Source of the DNA: JAPOKJ01 sp043767985
GTDB lineage: Bacteria; Pseudomonadota; Gammaproteobacteria; Burkholderiales; Burkholderiaceae_E
Assembly (NCBI GenBank): GCA_043767985.1
Contig: JAYVKZ010000382.1
Span: 1 to 7,606, forward strand
Direction: 5' to 3'
DNA: 7,606 nt
The notes under the pieces are model-generated. The model saw only the letters and a list, made by a program, of their open reading frames with translations, was not told the DNA's origin and did no database searches. A program made the position numbers and the translations under genes. Shown here in pieces: positions 1 to 5,289 of the stretch. Within the stretch, counting starts at the first letter, position 1. Each line of letters begins with the position of its first letter.

Positions 1-1
1 G

Positions 2-223
2 AATTGCGCTCTGAGCTATCAGGCCAATCGGCAACGCACGCATGCGCAGGCCACTCTAAAACTGAAGCGTAGCACTCTGAACCAAGTGCTGATGAAGCAA
101 GCGAGCTTTGCGGACGCGGTCGCTAAGGGGGAGCTAAGCGTTGAGGGTGATGTGCGATGTCTGATGGAATTGATGTCGACACTGGACGAGTTCAAGACCA
201 TGTTTAAAATCGTCGAACCTTGA
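2..223 (+). CDS. C-terminal end of an alkyl/aryl-sulfatase (SdsA/BDS1-type), 5' end outside window
   Basis: Frame 2 is open from the window edge to a TGA at 221-223 and encodes 73 residues. The tail has a hydrophilic start, then LKLKRSTLNQVLM, SFADAVAKGELSVEGD, and ends FKTMFKIVEP. This pattern (R/K-STL, then ADAIxxGxxxVEGD, then a final hydrophobic F-x-IVxP) is the end of the SCP2-like C-terminal domain of the metallo-beta-lactamase-fold alkyl sulfatases. These enzymes release sulfate from alkyl sulfate esters. The zinc-binding catalytic domain would lie to the left of the window and cannot be checked. The gene is convergent with the DEP-domain gene, with 61 bases between the stops. Because only the last domain is visible, another SCP2-domain protein is possible. 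Confidence 0.72.
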   Translation, partial: NCALSYQANRQRTHAQATLKLKRSTLNQVLMKQASFADAVAKGELSVEGDVRCLMELMSTLDEFKTMFKIVEP

Positions 224-284
224 CAAGAATGAATAAGCCCGCGAATGTCCTTAGGATCGTTCGTTCGAACTGATGAGTTCAAGC
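224..284. other. Convergent intergenic spacer, no clear terminator
   Basis: This 61-base gap separates the stops of the sulfatase (+) and the DEP protein (-). It holds a small perfect inverted repeat, GAACT-GATG-AGTTC (267-280), and the 8-base palindrome GTTCGAAC (264 onwards). Neither is followed by a T-run, so an intrinsic terminator is not well supported on either strand. Confidence 0.3.
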
Positions 285-1337
285 TTATAAATTCAAACGA
301 TAATAAAAGTTACCGTCAAGAAAGCCGTGGTCGCCGGTGACATGTTCCATGAAGCCCAGTTGTTCAAAGCGGTGCAGCACAATCCAGGCATCTAGACGAC
401 TCAGGGAGTATTTCTTTGCGACCAGGCTCAGGGCCTCACTGCCGACGAACGAGGTGGGATACGACTGACCCAAATAACTTCGATCCTTGATGTCGAGTTG
501 GGTGAGCAGGGCATTCCATATCTCAAGTGCGGGAGCCTTGTCCGCAGCACTCGAGTTTGCAAAACGAAAGTACAAACGTTCATTGGCAAAATTTTGCTCA
601 TGCGTAACGTGATAGATGAGTCCGAGCTCTTGTAGCGCTTTTCCAAGGGAGACCGCCTGCGCCTCCACTAGCCTGAATTGCTCCTGAAGATACTGGCAAG
701 CCTCAAGACCTAAGAAGCAGGCGGGGTAGGTCTTTAAATGATAGCTTCGGTCACGAACTTCAAGATGCTTCATGAGATGGGCCAGCAATATCTCGGCGCA
801 CTGTCCGCTCAGTCTTTGTATGAGTGCACGTGCGGGTTCGTTAGCGCTTGGGAAGGCAACAGTCTTCAGAAAGGCGGGTAGGCGACTAGTTCTTTCCACA
901 ACAATCGGCGCTTGTAGAAAGATCCAATCATTCAGGGATTTCAGGCCGCCTAAAGCATCTCTTGGATCGATGTCGGCCACGAGCTCCGCGAAGCCCAAGG
1001 ATTTAACAAGGTTTCGGCTGCCTATGCTGATCGCACCTTCGCTATTGCACAGGGTTATCCGGCTTCTCAGCTCTGGTGAATCAATTTGATCGCGCAATTG
1101 CAAAAGGGTGAGGCCCTGCTTGGCAAGCTGGCCAAGGTCGAGAACAAAAGACGATTTAGGCCAGCTTTGCGCGAGTGCTTGCAGCTTGGCGCCAAATCCT
1201 GTCCGAGGCTTGTAGAGACTCTTATCGAGCGACAATAGTTTCAGACCCAAGGCATTGACCATTGCGTTCACGGTACTTTGGCTGATACCGGAAGCGAGAT
1301 TCGAGTAAAGGTGATGTGCTGTGTCTGACGCTGACAT
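285..1337 (-). CDS. Tandem DEP-domain protein with a receiver-like N-terminal region, function unknown
   Basis: This 350-residue protein appears cytoplasmic, with no signal peptide or membrane segment seen. Its C-terminal half contains two copies of one module. Copy 1, about 181-260, has VRDRSYHLKTYPACFLG, then LGKALQELGLIYHVT and ends LYFRF. Copy 2, about 270-350, has IKDRSYLGQSYPTSFVG, then EQLGFMEHVT and ends FYYRL. The order DRxY-x-YPxxFxGxEA, a helix, LGxxxHVTxxHxF and a final aromatic-Y/F-R is that of DEP domains, which in eukaryotes mediate membrane or protein docking and are uncommon in bacteria. Residues about 25-140 contain FVLDLGQLAKQGLTLLQLRD, then a RSRITLC strand and KSLGFAELV. 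They could be a degenerate response-regulator receiver fold, but no convincing phosphoacceptor site is visible. The ATG at 1337 is preceded by a weak AGGG. The gene lies 148 bases downstream of the ArsR gene and is co-directional with it, so it could be the last gene of the unit or have its own promoter. No function is claimed. Confidence 0.85.
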   Translation of the reverse strand: MSASDTAHHLYSNLASGISQSTVNAMVNALGLKLLSLDKSLYKPRTGFGAKLQALAQSWPKSSFVLDLGQLAKQGLTLLQLRDQIDSPELRSRITLCNSEGAISIGSRNLVKSLGFAELVADIDPRDALGGLKSLNDWIFLQAPIVVERTSRLPAFLKTVAFPSANEPARALIQRLSGQCAEILLAHLMKHLEVRDRSYHLKTYPACFLGLEACQYLQEQFRLVEAQAVSLGKALQELGLIYHVTHEQNFANERLYFRFANSSAADKAPALEIWNALLTQLDIKDRSYLGQSYPTSFVGSEALSLVAKKYSLSRLDAWIVLHRFEQLGFMEHVTGDHGFLDGNFYYRLNL

Positions 1338-1369
1338 TTTTGTGCCCTACAAAAAGTAGTACTGGCCGA

Positions 1370-1397
1370 ACAATAGAGTCGTCCCTTAAGCACTCAA
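1370..1397 (-). promoter_or_regulatory. Possible sigma-70 promoter for the DEP-domain gene
   Basis: On the minus strand TTGAGT (1397-1392) is followed after 16 bases by TATTGT (1375-1370). The -10 element ends about 32 bases before the ATG at 1337. Each box matches four of six consensus bases. This is weak sequence evidence only. Confidence 0.22.
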
Positions 1398-1485
1398 CTT
1401 ACCCGATTTAGCCGATGCTGTGGCTCTGCTGGTCTGCCCCTAGTGACCGAGTGTCGGTTAGAAGATGTTGGGCGAGCTTGGACAA

Positions 1486-1866
1486 TCAGCGTTTTCTCTT
1501 GGTGGGAAACAAACGTTCTTCACGAGAGATCGCTGTTTCCTCATCCAAATCCATCGCCACCTGCGTGCAAACCGCTCGACAAAGTTGTACGGCGCGTTGG
1601 CTCAAAATGCTGTAGAAAATCTGTGTGCCCTCACGCCGCTTGGCTAAAATGCCTGATCGATAAAGCGCATTCAAATGTTGCGACAAATTGGGTTGCTTGG
1701 TCGCGGTCGCAGCGACCAAGTCTGAAACGTTGCGCTCGCCATTGCAAAGCGCACTGAGCACTTTGAGTCGCACTGGTGTTGATAGTAAGGCGAGGAGTTC
1801 GCCGGCAGCTTCGAATACTCGGTCGTCTTCGGGTTGAGAAAGTTGCGGTTCGCTCATGCTTGGCAT
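1486..1866 (-). CDS. ArsR/SmtB-family repressor, probable persulfide/sulfur-responsive regulator (SoxR/SqrR/BigR-like)
   Basis: This is a 126-residue winged-helix protein of typical ArsR length. ALLSTPVRLKVLSAL (26-40) is the classic start of the family's dimer/DNA-binding core. TKQPNLSQHLNALYRSGIL (56-74) is the recognition helix, and RREGTQIFYSI (77-87) the wing. Cys41 follows the SAL helix, where SqrR/BigR-type persulfide sensors have their first redox cysteine. Cys96 and Cys100 (LCRAVC) lie in the C-terminal helix, where the partner cysteine is expected. The metal-binding ELCVCDL motif of ArsR-type arsenic sensors is absent. The gene starts 14 bases after the thioredoxin-like gene, so it is probably co-transcribed at the 3' end of the sox unit and gives feedback control. 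An in-frame ATG at 1857 is an alternative start; neither has a strong Shine-Dalgarno sequence. Family assignment is firm. The sulfur ligand is inferred from the cysteines and context. Confidence 0.9.
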   Translation of the reverse strand: MPSMSEPQLSQPEDDRVFEAAGELLALLSTPVRLKVLSALCNGERNVSDLVAATATKQPNLSQHLNALYRSGILAKRREGTQIFYSILSQRAVQLCRAVCTQVAMDLDEETAISREERLFPTKRKR

Positions 1867-1880
1867 TCTAGCGAAAATAT

Positions 1881-2366
1881 TTAGGTTTTACTGAGCCGAA
1901 GCGCTCTCGCGATTCTGTCATCGAGGTAGGCCCCATAAAAGTCACTAGACGAGCCACCTTCCAAACGCTCCACCAGCTCCTTGCCATCTTTTCCTAAAAA
2001 GAGCAGCGTGGGGGCAAGTTTGATGCCCCAGGACTGAATGAGTCGCTCGTGGGTGCTCGAACGCCCTTGAGGATCAAGCGTCACGGTGCTTTTGCCCATA
2101 TCGACTTGCACAATTCGCAATTTTTGCTCCATCTGTACGGAGCGCAAATAGTGATCGCGGGCGATCTTGCAAAATGGGCAGCCGTCCAAACTGACCATGA
2201 CAATCAACGGCTCTTGCTTGGCTAAAGTTTGCTCAAGTTCAAGTTTGAGGTTTTTTGCAAGCGCTAAGGAAAATGAGGCCGCCTGCACCTTAAAGGGCAG
2301 GATGCAAGGCAGGCAAAGCGAAGCAAAGGCACGCAGCGATGCGCGTTTAGGAGTTTTCAGCGCCAT
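1881..2366 (-). CDS. Secreted thioredoxin-fold protein (SoxW/SoxS-like)
   Basis: This 161-residue protein has a thioredoxin-type active site, DGCPFCKIARDHYL, with Cys63 and Cys66, and a cis-proline motif LAPTLLFLG (Pro119). A central segment, RIVQVDM, forms a core strand of the fold. The N-terminus has basic residues, then a hydrophobic stretch LRAFASLCLPCILPF and a signal-peptidase-like site after VQA (about residue 29), so export to the periplasm is expected. In sox clusters such proteins are called SoxW or SoxS. SoxS is known to keep the SoxYZ carrier in an active state by reducing its thiol; which of the two this one matches cannot be decided here. No soxV/ccdA-type membrane reductant carrier is visible in the window. 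The ATG at 2366 is the first in frame, with an in-frame TGA 15 bases upstream, but it lacks an obvious Shine-Dalgarno sequence. An extra CLPC pair inside the signal peptide is odd and probably removed on export. Confidence 0.82.
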   Translation of the reverse strand: MALKTPKRASLRAFASLCLPCILPFKVQAASFSLALAKNLKLELEQTLAKQEPLIVMVSLDGCPFCKIARDHYLRSVQMEQKLRIVQVDMGKSTVTLDPQGRSSTHERLIQSWGIKLAPTLLFLGKDGKELVERLEGGSSSDFYGAYLDDRIARALRLSKT

Positions 2367-2382
2367 CGCTTTGATTATTCAT

Positions 2383-2392
2383 GTCTCGAGAC
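2383..2392. repeat. 10-base perfect palindrome GTCTCGAGAC
   Basis: The palindrome lies in the 49-base gap between the DsrE-like and thioredoxin-like genes, 17 bases before the start of the latter. It could be an operator half or chance. It does not resemble the ATTC/GAAT half-sites described for BigR/SqrR operators. Confidence 0.3.
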
Positions 2393-2395
2393 CTT

Positions 2396-2417
2396 GGCTC
2401 CGCGGGCGCCGTTTTTT
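2396..2417 (+). terminator. Terminator-like hairpin plus T-run on the plus (antisense) strand
   Basis: GGCTCC-GCG-GGCGCC (2396-2410) can form a GC-rich stem with one internal mismatch and a 3-base loop. It is followed by G and six T (2412-2417). The T-run follows the stem only on the plus strand, where no gene is seen. On the minus strand the run becomes A residues before the stem, so it would not be a standard terminator for the dsrE-like gene. Confidence 0.3.
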
Positions 2418-2829
2418 AAGGCTTCAAGTAGCCGTAGCCCTGGGTTTGCAGCTTGGTGATTCGCACGACACCGGAGCTTGTAAAGCTTGCTTCCGGAATA
2501 AACTGCTCGCGCTTCAAATCGCGGTTCTTCAGGGTGATCTCGCAAACTTCAAACTTCACGCCGCGCCGACTGAGCTCTTCGACCGCGATCGAGTAGGGGT
2601 TACCGTTGCGGTCTTTTGCATCGAGCATCAGCGCGTCGACGCCTTGTGCATGAGTGACGACGATAATCTGCGCGCTCGGGTCCGTGTCCAAATGGTTTTT
2701 GAGATTGCGCAGGGTCCCCAGGGCTTGACTGGCCGTGTCGTTGAGGTGGTACACCACTTTGTCTTGAGCCCACGCGCTGAAAGCCGAGGTCGCCAGGGCA
2801 AGGCACAACGCGAATTTTTGAATGTTCAT
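2416..2829 (-). CDS. Exported DsrE-family protein of the sox cluster
   Basis: This 137-residue protein begins with a signal peptide, MNIQKFALCLALATSAFSAWA, with a likely cut after Ala21. The mature part starts DKVVYHLND, a first strand typical of DsrE-like folds. It continues with a helix SQALGTLRNLKNHLD, a strand AQIIVVTHAQGVDALM, and RRGVKFEVCEITLKNRDL, in which Cys96 occupies the position of the conserved sulfur-carrying cysteine of DsrE/YchN-like proteins. Those proteins carry or transfer sulfane sulfur; a periplasmic version beside sox genes probably handles persulfides or polysulfide, but its substrate is unknown. An in-frame ATG exists 18 bases upstream, but the start at 2829 is chosen because TAAGGAG lies 6 bases before it and because the signal peptide then begins correctly. 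It follows soxB after 67 bases. Confidence 0.85.
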   Translation of the reverse strand: MNIQKFALCLALATSAFSAWAQDKVVYHLNDTASQALGTLRNLKNHLDTDPSAQIIVVTHAQGVDALMLDAKDRNGNPYSIAVEELSRRGVKFEVCEITLKNRDLKREQFIPEASFTSSGVVRITKLQTQGYGYLKP

Positions 2830-2835
2830 AAAAAT

Positions 2836-2842
2836 CTCCTTA
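2836..2842 (-). promoter_or_regulatory. Strong ribosome binding site of the DsrE-like gene
   Basis: TAAGGAG is placed 6 bases upstream of the ATG at 2829. It decides the start against the in-frame ATG further upstream (ending at 2847), which would place this site inside the coding region. Confidence 0.75.
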
Positions 2843-2882
2843 AGCACTTTGTATCATGGCATGGCCTCAAAATTGACAGAGC

Positions 2883-2897
2883 GTACGTTTTGCGTAC
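2883..2897. repeat. Small inverted repeat at the soxB stop codon
   Basis: GTACG-TTTTG-CGTAC is a perfect 5-base inverted repeat with a 5-base loop, touching the last base of the soxB stop codon. On the minus strand the loop reads CAAAA and no T-run follows, so it is more likely an mRNA end-protection or processing hairpin, or chance, than a terminator. Confidence 0.3.
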
Positions 2898-4627
2898 TAG
2901 CTCATCAGTCCAAGGTTGCCTTCAACGCCGATAAGACGGGGCTGATTAATCTTTCTAGGGGTGATCGAACGCTTCGACTTTAACCAGCCTTCCATCACAT
3001 CCCACACCATTTTGTTGCCGGCGTCGCGAGCTTCTTCGGCCACTGGTGCCCAGCCTGCGACCTTATATTTTTTGTTGGGGTCAATGAGCTCGCCCTTGAG
3101 GCGCATGTCTTGAATACGGCTACCCATTTTCTCGTTGGGCGCGCAGGCATAGGTAAGGCCGCCCACCCGCACCATATCCCCGCCTTGCTGGTAGTAGGGG
3201 TCTGGGTTGAACAGGTTGTCACAAACGTCTTCAAGCACGGTTTTGATGGTTTCACCGCTCATCTCCGAGACGGTTGCATAGGAGTAGGTGGTGGCCACCT
3301 GATCCATGAGATGTTCACGGGTGATGGCTTGCCCAGGCAGGAGCGAGGTGCCCCAGCGAAAGCCTGGCGAAAAGGCAATTTCAGCCCCTTGCACGTCCAT
3401 GAGCCCGTCGAGCAGAAGTTGGTCCCAACTGCCGTTGAAATTGCCACGACGATAGAGTACGCCTTCGGTGATCGCCAGTTTCTCGGCCAGCTTGCTCTCA
3501 TAGGGTGCCCGAACCTTCTCAATGAGGGCTTGCATCTGCGGATCGGCTTTGAGCATATTGGAGAAGATCGGTAGCAGCTTGTAGCGCCACGCTTTGAGCT
3601 TGCAGCCTTGAACATCAAGATCTAGCACCGCCAAGAACTTGCCATTGCTCCCCGCATTGGTCACTAGGGTTTGTCCGCCTGAGTTTTTGACCACGGCGGG
3701 CACCGGCACGCCATCATGTGTATGCCCACCCAAGATAGCATCGATGCCACTGACTTTTGCGGCCATTTTCAGATCGACATCCATGCCGTTGTGCGACAGC
3801 AAAATCACCAACTGAGCGCCTTGCGCGCGCACCTCGTTGACGGTCTTTTGCATGGACTCGTCCTGAATGCCGAAGGTCCAATCAGCCATCAAGTAGCGCG
3901 GGTTGGCAATCGGCGAATAGGGGAAGGCTTGCCCTAGAAAGGCCACTTTGACGCCGTTAATCTCGCGCCATACATGCGACTTGAACACCGGATCTTCAAA
4001 GTCGCGGGTACGAATATTTTGCGCTAAAAAATCAATCTGGCCTTTGAAATCCTTGTCGACAATTTCTTTGACCCGGTCTTGGCCGAGGGTAAATTCCCAG
4101 TGACCCGTCATGATTTCTACACCAAGTAATTTGCTGGCCTCCACCATGTCTTGGCCCTTGGTCCACAAGGCGGTGGCGGAGCCCTGCCAAGTGTCGCCGC
4201 CGTCAAGCAAAAGGGCACCGGGTCGCGAGGCCTTGAGTTGTTTGACGAGGGTCGCGAGATGGGCGAAACCGCCGACCTTGCCGTAGCGCCGGGCGGCCGT
4301 CTCGAAATTCAAGGCGGTAAAGGCATGCGCTCGCGGACTACCCGGCCAGATACCGGCGGCCTTCAGCAAATTCTCGCCCACCAAATGGGGTGCCCGCCCA
4401 CGCATGTCGCCAACGCCCAGGTTAACGCTGGGCTCACGGAAGTAAGTGGGCAGGAGCTGGGCATGGCAGTCGGTCATGTGCAGGAGGGACACCTGCCCGA
4501 ACTTGGGCAGGTCGTAGAGGCCTTGTTGTGCCTGTGCTGCATCAGCCTGCGAATACTTGCCGAGCGCCATGCCGGCTGTTGAGGCCATGCCCAGCAAGCG
4601 AACGAACTCGCGACGAGACAGACTCAC
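2897..4627 (-). CDS. soxB: SoxB, sulfate thiol hydrolase (periplasmic dimanganese enzyme)
   Basis: SoxB hydrolyses the sulfone from SoxY-cysteine S-thiosulfonate, releasing sulfate. The 576-residue length is usual. The N-terminus SRREFVRLLGMASTAGMAL is a Tat-type signal, so the folded protein is exported. The metallophosphoesterase/5'-nucleotidase fold is clear: LLHMTDCHAQ (48-57, Asp53 and His55), LLDGGDTWQGS (140-150, Asp145), MTGHWEFTLG (173-182), LLSHNGMD (276-283, His279), ILGGHTHDG (298-306, His302 and His304) and TNAGSNGKF. The GHWE in place of the GNHE of ordinary 5'-nucleotidases is a SoxB signature. The C-terminal half (about 385-545) has the nucleotidase-type substrate domain with AFSPGFRWGTSLLPG. 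The start is GTG at 4627-4625, overlapping the soxX TGA by four bases (GTGA), with no clear Shine-Dalgarno sequence, so translation is probably coupled to soxX. Confidence 0.97.
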   Translation of the reverse strand: MSLSRREFVRLLGMASTAGMALGKYSQADAAQAQQGLYDLPKFGQVSLLHMTDCHAQLLPTYFREPSVNLGVGDMRGRAPHLVGENLLKAAGIWPGSPRAHAFTALNFETAARRYGKVGGFAHLATLVKQLKASRPGALLLDGGDTWQGSATALWTKGQDMVEASKLLGVEIMTGHWEFTLGQDRVKEIVDKDFKGQIDFLAQNIRTRDFEDPVFKSHVWREINGVKVAFLGQAFPYSPIANPRYLMADWTFGIQDESMQKTVNEVRAQGAQLVILLSHNGMDVDLKMAAKVSGIDAILGGHTHDGVPVPAVVKNSGGQTLVTNAGSNGKFLAVLDLDVQGCKLKAWRYKLLPIFSNMLKADPQMQALIEKVRAPYESKLAEKLAITEGVLYRRGNFNGSWDQLLLDGLMDVQGAEIAFSPGFRWGTSLLPGQAITREHLMDQVATTYSYATVSEMSGETIKTVLEDVCDNLFNPDPYYQQGGDMVRVGGLTYACAPNEKMGSRIQDMRLKGELIDPNKKYKVAGWAPVAEEARDAGNKMVWDVMEGWLKSKRSITPRKINQPRLIGVEGNLGLMS

Positions 4628-5286
4628 TTGCTATTGACGGGTGAGGCCGGGTCGAGGAGCAAGGCCATGACATCTTTGATTTGCTTTTCGCTCAGCGCAC
4701 CCACATGGCCAAGGCGCGGCATATTCGAGCAAGCGTTGTAAGCCTTGGCATTCCAGAGCTTGCCCCAAGTGTACTCGAGCATGGCCTTCGCCGACGGCGC
4801 ATTGGGATCGCTCACGCCCCGAAGTTTGCCGTACTGGTAGAGGCTTGGGCCAATCGTGCCGTAGGAGATTTCCTGCTCGGTAATTTTATGGCAGTTGTAG
4901 CAATTGCCGCCATTGGCTTTCGGGTCTGTGTCGGTCCAGGTCATGCCGCGACCATTTTGAGCGAGTCTTTCGCCTTCTTTCCAATCGCCCAGAAACTTGC
5001 CGTCACTGGGCCACTTGATGGTTTTGAGGTTGGCGGCTTCTATCGCCTTGGCTCGCGCTTCAGGCAGCGTGCCGGTAGTAATTTGTGAGCACTCGCGATT
5101 GGAGTCGTCCTGCTCTAAGCGATCGATGGTGGCAATGCCTTCACTACGAAACGAACCCTTCATAATGGCGTTGGTCAGGGCATCATAGTTTGCGCCAGCG
5201 ATCGTTGCGCAACCTGTCACCGCGAGCAGGGTGAACAAGCTCAGCAAGAGTTTGGTTTTGTGAGTGAGTTTTATCAAGGCAGCCAC
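4624..5286 (-). CDS. soxX: SoxX, monohaem c-type cytochrome subunit of SoxAX (possible lipoprotein)
   Basis: SoxX accepts electrons from SoxA during thiosulfate coupling to SoxY. The protein has one haem site, CYNCH (Cys129, Cys132, His133, numbering from the GTG), and the expected distal methionine in CSNMPRLGH (Met189). YGTIGPSLYQYGKLRG between them is typical of SoxX. It is about 220 residues, a long form with an extra N-terminal region (about 33-100). The N-terminus is KLTHKTKLLLSLF followed by LLAVTGCA, a plausible lipobox, so the protein may be lipid-anchored at Cys26. Cys66 and Cys186 could form a disulfide. No ATG is available: GTG at 5286 lies 1 base after the soxA stop, but AAGGTGG (5289-5283) sits 5 bases before an in-frame TTG at 5277, which is at least as likely a start. 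Confidence 0.93.
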   Translation of the reverse strand: MAALIKLTHKTKLLLSLFTLLAVTGCATIAGANYDALTNAIMKGSFRSEGIATIDRLEQDDSNRECSQITTGTLPEARAKAIEAANLKTIKWPSDGKFLGDWKEGERLAQNGRGMTWTDTDPKANGGNCYNCHKITEQEISYGTIGPSLYQYGKLRGVSDPNAPSAKAMLEYTWGKLWNAKAYNACSNMPRLGHVGALSEKQIKDVMALLLDPASPVNSK

Positions 5287-5289
5287 CTT
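5283..5289 (-). promoter_or_regulatory. Shine-Dalgarno-like AAGGTGG that questions the soxX start
   Basis: The site spans the soxA stop codon and the candidate GTG start of soxX. Read as a ribosome binding site it has ideal 5-base spacing to the TTG at 5277-5275, giving a start MIKLTHKTK, three residues shorter than the GTG start. Confidence 0.5.

Noticed and set aside
19..282. Minus-strand frame of 87 codons
   Set aside because: It is antisense to the recognisable C-terminal end of the sulfatase and has a low-complexity, motif-free product.
1444..1460. Stem ACCGA-GTG-TCGGT between the ArsR and DEP genes as a terminator
   Set aside because: The stem is short, and no T-run follows on either strand.
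1338..1485. Small gene or RNA in the 148-base gap
   Set aside because: Short plus-strand frames here run antisense into the ArsR gene and have no ribosome site; no RNA family structure was recognised.
2167..2934. Long open frame on the plus strand (255 codons)
   Set aside because: It lies antisense to soxB, the DsrE-like and thioredoxin-like genes, all with clear family motifs, and its protein shows no recognisable motif.
4151..4582. Plus-strand frame of 143 codons
   Set aside because: It is a shadow of the soxB N-terminal half, whose metal-binding motifs are intact on the other strand.
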